64,000 nucleotides of DNA, from contig NW_025408674.1 in NCBI RefSeq assembly GCF_020360975.1, positions 1,240,001 to 1,304,000 on the forward strand. Reading direction: 5' to 3'. Each line of letters starts with the position of its first letter. Position 1 is the first letter of the stretch. The notes below the pieces were generated by a model, which did not search any database, had not been told where the DNA came from, and worked only from the letters and a program-made list of their open reading frames with translations. Positions 33,347-45,800 of this stretch are shown here, one piece after another. The stretch comes from Hirsutella rhossiliensis (taxonomy: Eukaryota > Ascomycota > Sordariomycetes > Hypocreales > Ophiocordycipitaceae). Position numbers and translations under genes: made by a program.

Positions 33347-33781
33347 TTAAACATGCCTCAGCGGTCTATGTCTTCCATCATTGGCCCTTCCATACGTGAG
33401 CTGGTGGCTTTCTGCCTCCCATTGAGAGTTGGCTTGATCAATCATGCTGTTTGCTTCACGCAAAACAGATTTCATCCCATTGACGTGGAAGTGCATTACT
33501 GGCATCAATCGATGCAGGGTATCTGTAAGGGCCCTGAAGTAGGCGATCTCTTGATGCATGCCTCCGATTTCTCGACTCAGCTCCACGATACGGTCCTCCA
33601 TGGAGATAGGGGCTTTCTTCGCCTGGATTTCTTCTTTCTCCCTCTCGCACGCAGTTGATAGTCCGCCTGCACTTTTCACTTGGATATCTACCAGACTGGG
33701 TGACGGTGGGCGACAGCCTCGAGACGCCTGAGAGTCCCGGGAAGCCCGCGATTGTCGAAACTTGAATTTGCTCCAATGCAT
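33347..33781 (-). CDS. Hypothetical coiled-coil protein
   Basis: 145 codons from ATG 33781. A basic, Ser-rich N-terminus (KFKFRQSRASRDSQ) is followed by a helical region with heptad spacing (EREKEEIQAKK, RIVELSREIGGMHQEIAYF, residues about 50-120). No known domain. It ends about 90 bp from the LINE target site. Similar in character to the other short coiled-coil ORFs in the window. Confidence 0.35.
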   Translation of the reverse strand: MHWSKFKFRQSRASRDSQASRGCRPPSPSLVDIQVKSAGGLSTACEREKEEIQAKKAPISMEDRIVELSREIGGMHQEIAYFRALTDTLHRLMPVMHFHVNGMKSVLREANSMIDQANSQWEAESHQLTYGRANDGRHRPLRHV

Positions 33782-34155
33782 GGAAAATACTAATATCGTA
33801 CTGTTGTAGTACAGCAACCTTGCCAAGTGGTTTGAATCGAGAGAGAGATAACTATATGTGTTTGAACCCTTCGCTTTACAGAGCTTGGGTGATAAACTGC
33901 TACCTCTCTACTTGGATTATTGGAGAAAGTCTTCGCTGCTTAGGAGCTCACCTAGCAAAAGCCACTTCAGGCGAACCCCTACCGGTAGATAATAGTAATC
34001 TTTTACGCTTCTCGACTAACCCATATTTTGTTTTGGGGGTAGTTATCCGTACAACACATTTTGCTGAACGTACAACAAAATGTGGCTCTGTGTGGCTTGG
34101 TAGCGCGCCGTAGCGCCGATACCGCAAAGTTTGTATGCGGGCGCCCCCTAGTCTA
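33782..34155. other. Intergenic, contains a short palindrome
   Basis: No gene seen. CACATTTTG and CAAAATGTG form an inverted pair around 34055-34080, with CGTACAACA repeated directly in and beside it. It may be an old terminal repeat or chance. Confidence 0.35.
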
Positions 34156-34202
34156 ACAGGAGACCGGCCCCTTGCAGGGTCCGCCAATGCCTTGAGGAAC
34201 GG
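34156..34202 (-). repeat. Helitron A 3' terminus
   Basis: The end sequence ACAGGAGACC (as on the plus strand) is shared with B (41884) and, inverted, with C (58043-58052). Sequence outside differs: here TAGACTAG follows on the element strand, whereas B and C continue with CCTGCTGAG. GACC/GGTC can pair as a short hairpin. The motif TGCCTTGAGGAACGG at 34188-34202 is the inverted copy of the 5' terminus, inset about 32 bp. Confidence 0.75.
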
Positions 34203-34443
34203 GACTGAAGCATTCGGTTTGGTTTGACACTGACAAGTCTGTTGAAAGGAAAGATGAGGCTTGCTCCCGATAGTGTGGCTGCTTGGACGCCGTTTTACCC
34301 CGCCACAACACGATAAGGTTAGGCTTAGGGCGGGGTAAGGACGTAATTGAGCCTTTTCAGGAGCCATCATCTTGAAGGTCGAAGGAGTCCGAACCGTTGC
34401 GAATTATGCAGTGAAGGGTAACAATTTGTCAAGAATCGACCCA

Positions 34444-35115
34444 ATGCCTCCGATTGATTACTCAAAGTGGGACAACATCAACACCGATTCGGAGCCAGAG
34501 ACATCGCCCCAGCAAGCGCCAGCGGCAAAACCCACCCCGGCCACGCATGCCTCGCCGCCGATGGGTACGTCAGGTTTGAGGGAAACGCACAGCAAGTCGG
34601 GGCATGTCGAAGCTGTCATTGTCCGATGCGAGGCCGAGAAACGCAAGTTTCCCCTCTGGTCTGCCACTACAATCCCTGTGAATCATGATATGTTTTCGCA
34701 GTCGGTGCCCTCCGTCCCAGCGCTCATCGAGGTCCCGCTGGTCCTCTATCGGACGGGGACTCAGTCCGTCAACGAGGCAGACCTCGACAACCAGATTGCT
34801 ACGTCCCTCAATATTGATGCCGACTCCAGGTTTGCACCTCCAGAATGGCAGTCACAAGTTGGCACCGTCGTGGTCGCGCGCAAGGACAGGAGGCCATTTT
34901 ATCCGCAGCATCTTGAAGGAGTGTGGATGTTCTGCGACCATATCCTCGACCTGTTCGGGGAAGGAGAAGGGCCGCCGAGATGGCTTTACAGCCGCCAGGC
35001 GTTCGAGAAATGGTGGGTAAATTATTGTGAGGAGCAAAAACGCTTACGTCCTGGGAAGGGAGGGGAGCGAGATCCGGATGATTGGCGTGCGGCCCGGTCA
35101 CCTTATCAGGTGTGA
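34444..35115 (+). CDS. Helitron accessory ORF (copy A), unknown function
   Basis: 223 codons from ATG 34444 (MPPIDYSKWDN). An earlier in-frame start-like position exists, but this ATG is the one shared by all three copies. The N-terminus, DYSKWDN followed by acidic residues, is reminiscent of the start of Cdc37-type proteins, but nothing else supports kinship. A Pro/Ala/Thr-rich linker follows, then a conserved globular part: FPLWSATTIP, VPLVLYRTGTQSVNEADLDNQIAT, VGTVVVARKDRRPFYPQHLEGVWMFCDHILDLFGEGEGPP, and WWVNYCEEQKRLRPGK. It resembles hypothetical proteins scattered in ascomycetes (memory only). It points toward the helicase gene, with stops 48 bp apart. Intact here. Confidence 0.75.
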   Translation: MPPIDYSKWDNINTDSEPETSPQQAPAAKPTPATHASPPMGTSGLRETHSKSGHVEAVIVRCEAEKRKFPLWSATTIPVNHDMFSQSVPSVPALIEVPLVLYRTGTQSVNEADLDNQIATSLNIDADSRFAPPEWQSQVGTVVVARKDRRPFYPQHLEGVWMFCDHILDLFGEGEGPPRWLYSRQAFEKWWVNYCEEQKRLRPGKGGERDPDDWRAARSPYQV

Positions 35116-35163
35116 CTCTTCCACGCACGAAAAGGCGTACATGAACGATCTGATTGACCAGTG

Positions 35164-38100
35164 TCACTGCTTTTCTAAATCGCCACCCTCATATGCCCGT
35201 CTCGTTTGCGCCGCCAAGTTTGTGAGTCTGCGCATTCCATCAAGCATGGCTCGATCTAGCGTATTGTCAATAAAATCCTGGTATCTCACGGGACTGAGGA
35301 GTTTGATGCCATGGAGCGTAGTACACCTGGACAGTTGAACATAGAGGCTCGTGAAATCGCATTTGGAGGGTTCGCCATTGGTTAGACGATTTCCACGCAG
35401 CTCCAAGAGTACTTCTACAAATGTTTTACCCTGAGATTTATAGTCAGTGAGGACGAACGCTGGCGCAACGGGTAATCCACGTCGTGTGCATCTTGCCGAC
35501 AAGAATTTGAAGTGAGAGCTAGTCGAATCGAGCGTATGCGACATGGGTCTGATGAGCACTGTCCCGACCGGGAGGGATGGTATCGCCAAGGCTTTCGTCT
35601 CCTCGGACTGCAGAAGAATGCCGAGCGGTGGCCCGAAGTGGATGGTCACGTCATCTGCCAAGCAGTATCCCGGGTGATTGGGATCGATTATCACGTCCAC
35701 GGCGGTAAAGTCGGCCCCATTCACAACCTTCAGGCCAGTGTAGATGTTCTTGTTCACAACCACGGGCATGCCCTGGGCGTAGAAGAAGACGCCGGGGACT
35801 TTGCAGGCAGAGTCGTCGCCTTGTCCGATGGTTCGCACTACGATGTCTGGAGAAAGCGCGCCGCTACGCCAGGTGTGAGTCGAGACAAAGATACGGATAT
35901 GCCGCTGGTTGAAGCGCGCCCAGCCCACAACAGCTTCCATGTTGAGGGCCCACCGGGTGCGGTTCAGCGGCGTTATAGCGCGCAAACCATCGTGGAAGGT
36001 GATTTGCGAGCGTCCTACAATGTTGGCATTGAGCAAGCTCAGATCTTCATGGGTCTGGCGCCCGTTACGAACTCGATCCAGGAGTGCACGGAGTTGGGGA
36101 TCGTTGCGTGCGCGGACTTGGTCTTCGAGGAGCACCACGGTTTTGAACAGATGCCACAATCTGCAGCCGCTGTGGTGAGAGATGGTGGCTTGTCGCAGGG
36201 GGGTCTGTGTTCGGTCCGGCGGTCTGTTGATCAGGAGGCTTGTTTCCCGCACGGGGGCGAACTGGTAGAAGTCTCCCATCAGTAGAACGACAGGCATCCC
36301 ACCAAACGGCTCGTCCGGACAGTCACGGAGTGCCTGCAGGTGACGACTGACGTTGTGCAGAGTGGCTCCTCCCAGCATACTGACCTCGTCAATCACGAGT
36401 ACCAGCTTCAGTTTCCATATCCATTTCTTCGCCTCCGAGAAGGGGGGAGGCGGTTTGTTTGGATCGCGATGGGAATCTAACCCACAGGCCGAGTGGATCG
36501 TCGTGCCGCCAATCTGGGCCGCCGAACTGCCTGATGTGCCGGTTATCTGCAGAAGATGTGGCTGGTCTCTCGCCGCGAACACGCCCTTCAGGGCATCGAT
36601 AATCCTTGACTTTCCTGTGCCTCCCGGCCCGCCGGTATATTGAAGATGCTGACCAGCTGAGTCCGGATCGGCAGTATACTTGTCCAGAAATACGCAAACG
36701 AGTTGAAGGGCCATGGTCTGTAGATAGTTCAGTGTAAAGCTAGCGGCGGTGGTGCGTCCCATCTCCACGAAGCTAGTGACCGGACTGACGTCGACAAGCA
36801 TCCGAGGGCCTTGTTCATCGAGGTCACTACCCGGGAGCGCAGCGGCGGACTCCATATCGCCGTAACGAGCTAGGTATCGTCAATGTCGGTGCCATTCGCG
36901 GACAGTACGGTGCGCTGAGAACCAGCCTCGATATCATCCAGCATCCGAAGATGCAATAGTCGTTGGGCTTTGGCCGCTGCTTGGACATCGTCTCGAGAGA
37001 TTGAAATTGGCACAAGGCGTCACCTTGATCATGGGGTATATTCCGGTATAGATCGTCCTGACGTAGCACAAAAGGCTGTTCTTCTTCAGCCGGGTTCTCT
37101 TCGCACAGGTCGCGTATTAAACCTCCAAGGACGGGGGAGTCTTTCGTGGCGTCTGTATCTTGCACGGCATTTCGCAAAATCTGGAGTAGAGCTCTGTAGG
37201 CCTGACGATGGGCCATCGCTGGAGGCTCCTCTTCGTAGCGGCCATCGTCAAGTGGGTACTCGACGTCAATTGTGTCGTCACCTCCGATCGAGTGGCCCAG
37301 AGCTTCGCGTCTTTACGCGCGTCCTCGGCAGACTTTCTCAAAAGACAAATGTTGGAGACGTAGAAACGGAGGCGGGGACAAAGCCGCGCTCGATGCGTCG
37401 TCCATATGTCGGTTATATCGCCTTGGCTCTCAGAAATGAAGTTTTCCCAAGGGACGAATAACGCCAAATGTAGGACAGAATTTCTGCACAGGCCGTCAGA
37501 CGGAGCCAAAACGGTGCCGGGGGGTTAGAGAGTACCGCTTAATATACACTGGGTGATCGTCGTCATGGTCGTCGCTGATGTATCCTTGGAAGATCGGGAC
37601 GGCGTACTGGTCGGGCCGTCGAAGCTTTGCATCCAGCCGTCACAGTCGGAATCCTGCCCATCGAGAAAATGTGAGATTCATCTTCACTCCGACCCTTTCG
37701 ACGCACCAAATGAATCATCGACATGTAGTCATACAGGCATAAGTCCCGTAGAACATGGCCCCGGTAGGCGTACGCATCTAAGCATAGAAGCGTTCGCCCT
37801 CCTTGCCTCAGAGGGATGGTCTCCGGGGGCTGTTCAGCGTCCGTCAGCTCGCCGGCCTGGTGGCGGAGATGTGCCCATAGCCGAAAGATTGTCCAGTAGA
37901 GGGCCGTCAAGTTCAGGAACGACCAATGCGGCACGTTGGTAAAGTCGGTGTCATATCCAAGGAGGTGGTAACAGACCTCGACGGCCGAGAGTTGTCGCTC
38001 GGAGAAGATCCGATTTGCCGTTCTCATCAGGAACTGACGGCTCTTGTTTAAAACTGCCTGCTGCCTGTCGTCGGGCAGGGTGGGACCTGGCGCGCGACAC

Positions 38101-41100
38101 CTCGCACCACCGGCTTCGCGGAGTTGGCGGGCAACCTCGGTGGCGAGAGCAATGCGCTTCCACATCGGCGTATCCAGTTTGGTGGCGTAGTTCGTGATGT
38201 AGTACACCATGGCCAGGCCCTTGGTTTTGGTCAAGATCATCGAGACGTCGTGATTATGACGAAGGCCGACCGCCAACGACTTGTTGTACCGGTTGACGAG
38301 TGGATGGTTGCGCCGGATCTGAAGCAAGCCATCCTCTGTGAACCCTGTCTCCTCGAAGATCTTCCACGGTGCCTTGAAGCGGCAGGCTGTCCGTCTCTGT
38401 TGATCTGCCCCCTGTTCGATGACCCCTTTAGAGAATACTTAAGGCAGGTGTATGTGGGAGTGCACTTGGCAACAGTACGCGATGAAATTGGATTCGTCTT
38501 CAAAGGCCGAAGTGAGAGCCAAGGTGCTCCTCATGACCTCCTCCACGGGTTCGATGGGCTTCCTCTATTGTCGCACGGCTTTTCCGGCATCTTCATCTAG
38601 GCACTCATGAAAGACGGAGTCTATGTATCGGATCACCTGGGCACGATACGATTCTTCCGCGGATTGGCCATGTCGTCCATCAGGTTCGGTAACCGCATGT
38701 TGCCGTCCAGCCAGAGGAGTCCATGCAAGTGGAGGCTGCCTCGCTCGTTCGTTTCCACCGTGGCGTAGTAGTGGCTGATCTTCCCGAAGATCGATTCCTG
38801 GCCTGTGTTCACGTATTTGTCAAAGAATAGAGATATTTCTCGGTGGAAGAAGATGGCCGAGCTGACCGGATCCATGGTGCTGAGGGCGATTCTGTCGTAC
38901 CTTTCACGGAGATCGGCCAAAAGCTCCTTTGCAGACTCATAATCATGGAGCCTATGAATGGCAAGCTTCATCTTTACCGGATTATTTATGTCGTTGGGAC
39001 TGATGGTAATCCAGATTGCAGGCATACCGGCCCAAATGTCCAGAGCTTGGATCTTCCTCCGCATAAGCAGACGGGATTCGTTGGAGAGCGGCTGTGCATG
39101 ACCAAAATCGACAGCTCGCGGAGCAAGAGCGATATGTCGGGGTCCGACGTAGTCCTTGTCTCCCGCATCTCCGCCTCGGCCCTCTTCAGTCGGTCCTCGG
39201 TCAAGTTCGCATAGGCCTGCTCAAACCTGTTGAAGGAATCTTTAGCGACACGAACCATGCTGATGCGGCGGTTGGAGGAGCGGAGGAGGGTGTTGAATAC
39301 TAAGAAACAAAAGACAGGATGGGTGGCGAACCGGCCTCCATGCCGTTGCAATACGTATTTGGCCCAGTAATTAAGCGAGTGATTCGGACGACGGTCGGCA
39401 GGGCCGCCTTGTCGTCTGTGACTCGAGTCGCACTTCGATTTCGGGCCGCCCTTCCCACGGGAAAAGCTTCGGAAATGTTCGAGGGAAGAAATCTTCGTGC
39501 AGGTTGTCTGCAAAATCCGCACCACGCTCTACTCGGACAAACGGCTGGTCTCCCGTAGTTTGGACCTGCATAACGCACAGCACAGAGTTGCCATGTCGAT
39601 CCGGATTGGCGTTGACGATGTCGGCCAGAAACGACAGTTTATCGGACTCGGCGAAGGCAGCCGGACCATCGAGAGGAAACATGCCGGATGTAGACGTCTC
39701 ACAGACAGTGTCCACTTCCTGGCCGATGGCAGCCGAGTCGGGGACAAGAGTCACCGGCTCACCAGGAGAGGGTTGAGTCTGCTCGGTCGACAGAGTACAG
39801 TTCAAATCGCAAGATTCGGCGATGAAAGTAGGATCGATCGAGTTCACCAGTTCATCGATGCTTCTAAAGCTGTTTTCCTGCAAGCCTCGATCGGTGTCCG
39901 GGACTATGTGGTCCGTTTGTGTCTTCTCAACAGTCGACGGTTCCTCTCTTCGCATGCGGTCCATGATGACGGTCGGAACAGTGGAGCCGTCGGCATACTG
40001 CCAGCCGTCCATCTCTGCTTGGTTGATTGCGATACCCTCATAAAGCGGGTTGTTCCTTTGTAGCCATGCCAAGGCAGCTGCCACTCGAGATTTGCGCACC
40101 TGAAGCAGGTTTCTGACGTCTGCGGAGCCAGGCTTAGCCGAACCGCTCCAAGAGACGTGAATGTTCTCGATGGCCTGCAGCAAGGGATGAGGAAGAACCG
40201 TGGCCACGAGATCGTCCACTTTGTTCGGAAAGACGACAATATGTCCTTTCACGTGCTTGCGGTAACTGATTCCCGAACGGGTCTTGTTGTCGACGGTGAA
40301 CTTAGTGATATAGCCAAAAGGTGCATGCAGGGCAATGAGTCTCTCTTCGACGGGAGAGAGGTCATCAAGCTCTTCGGGGTACCGGTGCTCACAACCGATG
40401 GCCATGTTGTTGACCGAGCAGGCCTTAGGCAGCCGCCCACTGTCGAAGCTGGCGCGACACTCGCGGCACACGTCAACTCCGGCGCCCTCGTGCGACGGAA
40501 GGCACGCATCACACTCCTGGAGAGCCATGGCCGTCTGTAGCAGCAAGGGTGACAGACGACCCCTCCACTGCATGGTGGTGAGTTCGCAAGGCGATGTCTT
40601 CCTGTAGCAGAAGACGCAGTGGAGACCGGCAACGTCCTCTCGTCCGTAAACGCTTGGTAGAAAGACTTGGAGGCCTCAACCTGAAGGGCAAGTGGAACTT
40701 CGTGGCACCAGGATCGCGTTGATGACGCAAGCTCCTTGACGCGGAAACAGGCGTCATAGTGATGTAGAGTGGACTCGACAGAGTCCCGCTGGAGTTGAAC
40801 GGTTTCTCGCATCGGCCGGGGCCTTTTTGGGGGGCGCCTTGGCTGCGTGGGCGGTGGAGTGGGAAGTGCTTGCTCTTCTCTAGGTCGTTTTGGTGATGGA
40901 GTGGCTGGCGGCTGCGTGTGTGCGGCATATTGGTATTGAGCTTCACGGCGGCGGGTTTGGTCTTCGGCGCGCCGGCGATCCATATCGTGCAAGACACGGA
41001 GGATCTCGTCATGGGAACTCTGACAGTCTGTGACCGGCGCTGATAGGACCGGCGCGATTCAAGATCCCTTAAGGTGCGGCGAACCTCTTCGGGTGAGACC

Positions 41101-41121
41101 GTGGCTGGGTTCTCGCGGCAT
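35164..41121 (-). pseudogene. Helitron A Rep-helicase, frameshifted, one premature TAG
   Basis: Replication initiator and helicase of Helitron A. The start ATG is 41121. In order: Pro/Arg-rich N-terminus; a Cys cluster (CVFCYRKTSPC, CDACLPSH, CRECRASFDSG; about 40440-40630); a DUF6570-like domain (HAPFGYITKFTVDN ... GHIVVFPNK; about 40200-40330); the Rep domain with HUH motif RGSLHLHGLLWLDG (about 38700-38740) and Y2 motif VYYITNYATK (about 38180-38215); then PIF1 helicase, open over 563 codons (36855-35164), with GGPGGTGKSR, DEVSMLGG, GDFYQF and YVQLSRC. A TAG at 38567-38565 replaces a Gln codon of B/C and is shared with D. Other breaks are one- or two-base indels, several in homopolymers, and absent in D. 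Confidence 0.88.
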
Positions 41122-41793
41122 GGTGCAAGGGGATGGTTCCGAACGAGTGCATGGAAGAAGGAAAGAAACAGTCTATTACTGGCACCTGGGAGCAAGACGG
41201 CGACCACGACATGTGATCGAGAAACTCAGCAAAGGTTTCGAATGCTCATGGACGGGGTAGTCTGCCGAAGCTCAGAGGTGCTTGCGTGAAGGATAGATGG
41301 GCAGACGGAGACGTCGGGTTCATGGCTCCGCTATCGCAGGGGATGGCGGCGGTTACGAAGTGAGGGGCTTAGGGTTAGAAGCATCCCGCAAAACGGGAGG
41401 GCCAATCATGTGTTGTACGGTTCTTGGCGGAGTGGATGGCGTCCTTGCCCATACGACAAGGGCCCCATGACGTCGATTTCTGGGGTAGACCGTCTCCCAG
41501 CACAGGATCCGTATCCAAATGGACAATCGGGGCCGGGCTGACCATGGTCGAAGTAGGGCTCCGGCCCGGGTAGCGGGCCGGGCAGCGGGCCGGCGGGGCC
41601 GGAGCCGGAGCGGTCAACGCGGGCGGTGGAGGCGAGAACGGAAAAGAGGAGAGTTGTTGTGTGGCTCGGGAAAGGCATGAAGCCGAGTGGAAGGTGGCGG
41701 TGAAGGCTGGCGCAGCTCGCACGGGGCGCTAAGTGGCCCGAGCTTACGGAGGGGCGGAAGAAGGATCCTTTCGTCTCTTCGTTCCTCAAGGCA

Positions 41794-41874
41794 CAAGGCA
41801 CGGGGCGCTAAGTGGCCCAAGCTGACGGAGGTGGCGGAAGAAGGATCCTTTCGTCTCTTCGTTCCTCAAGGCAC
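41794..41874 (-). repeat. Tandem duplicated 5' terminus of Helitron A (80-bp period)
   Basis: The 5' terminal sequence, starting GTGCCTTGAGGAACGAAG, occurs at 41874 and again at 41794, each followed by the same GATCC-containing stretch and a GGCCACTTAGCGCCCCG segment. D has the same arrangement (58062 and 58142). Confidence 0.85.
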
Positions 41875-41883
41875 CTCAGCAGG
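41875..41883. other. 9-bp A/B junction
   Basis: CTCAGCAGG separates the 5' end of A from the 3' end of B. Its inverse, CCTGCTGAG, separates C and D at 58053-58061. The identical junctions show that both dimers descend from one joining event. Confidence 0.8.
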
Positions 41884-42153
41884 ACAGGAGACCGGCCTTT
41901 CAGGGTCCGCCAATGCCTTGAGGAACGGGACTGAATTTGGTTCCACACTGGCAGGTCTGCTGAGACGATGAGGCTTGCTCCCGGTAGTGTGGCTGCTTGA
42001 CGCCATTTTACCCCGCCACAACAAGGTGGGTTGAGGGCGGGCGGGGTAAGAACGCGGAGGTAACTTGTAGGGCCATCATCTCGAAGGGCAAAGGAGTCTG
42101 AACTGTTCGCGAATCATGCAGTAAAGTGTAACAGTTTGTTAAGAATCGACTCA

Positions 42154-42828
42154 ATGCCTCCGATTGATTACTCAAAGTGGGACAACATCGACACCGATTC
42201 GGAGCCAGAGGCATCGCCCCAGCAAGCGCCAGCAGCAAAACCCACCCCGCCGCCCACGCATGCCTCGCCGCCGATGGGTACATCAGGTTTGAGGGAAACG
42301 CACAGCAAGTCGGGGCATGTCGAAGCTGTCATTGTCCGATGTGAGGCCGAGAAACGCAAGTTTCCCCTTTGGTCTGCCACTACAATCCCTGCGAATCATG
42401 TCGTGTTTTCGCAGTCGGTGCCGTCCGTCCCAGGGCTCATCGAGGTCCCGCTGGTCCTGGATCGGACGGGGACTCAGTCCGTCAACGAGGCAGACCTCGA
42501 CAACCAGATTGCTACGTACCTCAATATTGATGCCAACTCCGGGTTTGCACCTCCAGACTGGCAGTCACAAGTTGGCACCGTCGTGGTCGCGCGCAAGGAC
42601 AGGAAGCCATTTTATCCGCAGCATCTCGAAGGAGTGTGGATGTTCTGCGACCATATCCTGGACCTGTTCGGGGAAGGAGACGGGCCGCCGAGGTGGCTTT
42701 ACAGCCGCCAGGCGTTCGAGGAATGGTGGGTAAATTATTGTGAGGAGCAAAAGCGCTTACGTCCAGGGAAGGGAGGGGAGCGAGATCCGGACGACTGGCG
42801 TGCGGTCCGGTCACCTTATGAAGTGTAG
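42154..42828 (+). CDS. Helitron accessory ORF (copy B), unknown function
   Basis: 224 codons from ATG 42154 and intact. It has the same blocks as copy A, with about a dozen residue differences (for example IPANHVVFSQ and LDRTGTQS). The reading frame is preserved in both A and B although the neighbouring helicase genes are full of breaks; the shorter length makes chance breaks less likely, so this is only weak evidence of selection. Its stop lies 65 bp from the helicase stop (convergent). Confidence 0.75.
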   Translation: MPPIDYSKWDNIDTDSEPEASPQQAPAAKPTPPPTHASPPMGTSGLRETHSKSGHVEAVIVRCEAEKRKFPLWSATTIPANHVVFSQSVPSVPGLIEVPLVLDRTGTQSVNEADLDNQIATYLNIDANSGFAPPDWQSQVGTVVVARKDRKPFYPQHLEGVWMFCDHILDLFGEGDGPPRWLYSRQAFEEWWVNYCEEQKRLRPGKGGERDPDDWRAVRSPYEV

Positions 42829-42893
42829 GACGTCTACGTGCCGCGTTACGACGTGCGAAAGGTCAAACTATAAGGATGGTTAGTATACTAGCA

Positions 42894-45800
42894 CTACTTT
42901 TCGAAACCTTGGTCCTTGTATAACCGTCTCGTTTCCGCGGCCAAGTTCTTGAGTCTCTGCATTCCATCAAGAATGGCCTGATCGAGCCCATTGCCAATGA
43001 AGTCATGGTGTCTCACGGGATTAAGAAGCTTGATGCCCCGAAGCGAGGTGCACCTGGATAGTTGCACATAGAGGCTCGTAAAATCGCACTTGGAGGGTTC
43101 ACCATTGGTCACACGATTTCCACGCAGCTCCAACAGTACTTCGACGAATGTTTTACCCTGGGCTTTGTAATCAGTGAGAACGAACGCTGGTACAGCGGGC
43201 AGTCCACGTCGCGTGCATCTTGCGGATAAGAACTTGAAGTGAGAGTTAGTCGAATCAAGTGTATGCGACATGGGCCGGATAAGTACTGTCCCCACCGGGA
43301 GGGACGGTATCGCCAAGGTCTTCGTCTCCTCGGACTGCAGAAGAATGCCGAGCGGCGGCCCGAAGTGGATGGTCACGCCATCTGCCAAGCAGTATCCCGG
43401 GTGATTGGGATCGATTATCACGTCCACGGCAGTAAAGTCAGCCCCATTCACCACCTTCAGGCCAGTGTAGATGTTCTTGTTCACAACCACGGGCATGCCC
43501 TGGGCGTAGAAGAAGACGCCGGGGACTTTGCAGGCAGAGTCGTCGCCTTGTCCGATGGTTCGCGCTATGAGGTTTGGAGACAGCGTGCCGTTGCGCCAGG
43601 TGTGAGTCGAGACAAAGATACGGATGTGCCGCTTGTTGAAGCGCGCCCAGCCCACAACAGCTTCCATGTTGAGGGCCCACCGGGTGCGGTTCAGCGGCGT
43701 TATAGCGCGCAAACCATCGTGGAAGGTGATTTGCGAGCGTCCTACAATGTTGGCATTGAGCAAGCTCAGATCTTCATGGGTCTGGCGCCCGTTACGAACT
43801 CGATCCAGGAGTGCACGGAGCTGGGGATCGTTGCGTGCGCGGACTTGGTCTTCGAGGAGCACCACGGTTTTGAACAGATGCCACAATCTGCAGCCGCTGT
43901 GGTGAGATATGGTCGCTTGTCGCAAGGGGGTCTCTGTTCGGTCCGGCGGTCTGATGATCAGTAGGCTTGTCTCGCACGGGGCGAACTGGTAGAAGTCTCC
44001 CATCAGTAGAACGACGGGCATCCCGCCAAACGGTTCGTCCGGACAGTCACGGAGTGCCTGCAGGTAATGACTGACGTTGTGCAGAGTGGCTCCTCCCAGC
44101 ATACTGACCTCGTCAATGACGAGCACCAGCTTCTGTTTCCAGATCCACTTCTTCGCCTCCGAGAAGGGGGGAGGCGGTTTGTTTGGATCGCGATGGGAAT
44201 CCAACCCACAGGCCGAGTGGATGGTCGTGCCGCCAATCTGGGCCGCCGAACTGCCCGACGTGCCGGTTATCTGCAGAAGATGCGGCTGGTTCCTCGCCGC
44301 GAACACGTCCTTCAGGGCATCGATAATCCTCGACTTTCCCGTGCCACCCGGCCCGCCGGTGTATTGAAGATGCTGACCGGCTGAGTCCGGATTGGCAGTA
44401 TACTTGTCCAGAAACCGGCAAACGAGTTGAAGGGCCATGGTCTGTAGATAGTTCAGTGTAAAGCTGGCCGCGGCGGTGTGTCCCATCTCCGCGAAGCTAG
44501 TTGCCGGACTGACGTCGACAAGCATCCGAGGGCCTCGTTCATTGAGGTCGCTGCCCGGGAGCCCAGCAGGGGACTCCGTATCGCCGTAGCGAGCTAGCGT
44601 ATCGTCGATGTCGGCGCCATCCGCGGAAAGCATGGTCCCCTGGGAACCACCTCAATGTCGTCTAGCATCCGAAGATGCAATAGTTGTTGGGCCTTGGCCG
44701 CTGCCTGGACATCGTCTCGAGATATGGGGAGTTGACACAAGGCGTCACCTTGATCATGGGGCATATTCCGGTACAGATCCTCTTGACGTTGGACAAAAGG
44801 TTGCTCTTCTCCAGCCGGGTTCTCTTCGCACAGATCGTGTATTAAACCTCCAAGGACGGGGAGTCTTTTGTGGCGTCCGTGTCCTGCACGGCATTTCGCA
44901 AAATCTGAGTAGAGCTCTGTAGGCCTGACGATGAGCCATCGCTGGAGGCTCTTCTTCGTATCGGCCATCGTCAAGCGGGTACTCAACGTCAATTGTGTCG
45001 TCGCCCTCCGACCGACTGGCCCAGAGCTTCGCGTCCTTACGCGCGTCTTCGGCAGACTTTCTCAAAGACAAATGTTAGAGACGTAGAAACGGAGGCGGGG
45101 ACAAAGGCCCGCTCGATGCGTCGTCCATATGTCGGTTATATCGCCTAGGCTCTCAGAAATGAAGTTTTCCCAAGGGACGAATAACGCCAAATGTAGGACA
45201 GGGTTTCTACACAGAGTGTCAGACGGAGCCAAAACGGTGCCGGGGGTTAGAGCGTACCGCTTAATATAGACTGGGTGATCGTCCTCGTGGTCGTCGCTGA
45301 TGTATCCTTGGAAGATCGGGACGGCGTACTGGTCGGGCCGTCGAAGCTTTTGCATCCAGCCTTCACAGTCTGAATCCTGGCCATCGAGAAAATGTGAGAG
45401 TCATCTTCACTCCGACCATTTCGACGCACCAAGTGAATCATTGACATGTAGTCATACAGGCATAAGTCTTGTAGAACATGACCGCGGTAGGCGTACGCCT
45501 CCAGGCATAATAGGGTTCGCCCTCCTTGCCTCAGAGGATTGTCTCTGGGGCTGTTCGGCGTCCGTGAGCTCGCCGGCCTGATGGCGGAGATGCGCCCATA
45601 GCCGAAAGATTGTCCAGTATAGGGCCGTCAAGTTCAAGAAGGACCAATGCGGCACGTTGGTAAAGTCGGTGTCATATCCAAGGAGGTGGTAACAAACCTC
45701 GACAGCCGAGAGTTGTCGCTCGGAGAAGATGCGATTTGCCGTTCTCATCAGGAATTGACGGCTTTCGTTCAATACCGCCTGCTGCCTGCCGTCGGGCAGG

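Larger units (their letters stand above)
34156..41874 (-). mobile_element. Helitron A, about 7.7 kb
   Basis: Complete element of a Helitron2-type family. The 5' end (41874) begins GTGCCTTGAGGAACG on the minus strand and the terminal segment is present twice (second start at 41794). The 3' end (34156) reads GGTCTCCTGT, preceded by a weak hairpin and an inset inverted copy of the 5' motif (34188-34202). It encodes a Rep-helicase (-) and a convergent accessory ORF (+). Its 5' end lies 9 bp from the 3' end of Helitron B, head-to-tail. It is a near copy of D in inverse orientation. End positions are inferred by comparing the copies. Confidence 0.85.

Noticed and set aside
34050..34085. Short palindrome CACATTTTG/CAAAATGTG as a MITE end
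   Set aside because: Only 9 bp, with no partner terminus or target duplication.
35512..36285. Long open frames (about 240-257 codons) on the strand opposite the helicase, repeated at 43239-43964 and 55976-56701
   Set aside because: They recur only because the helicase gene recurs. Composition follows the codon structure of the opposite strand and no domain is seen.
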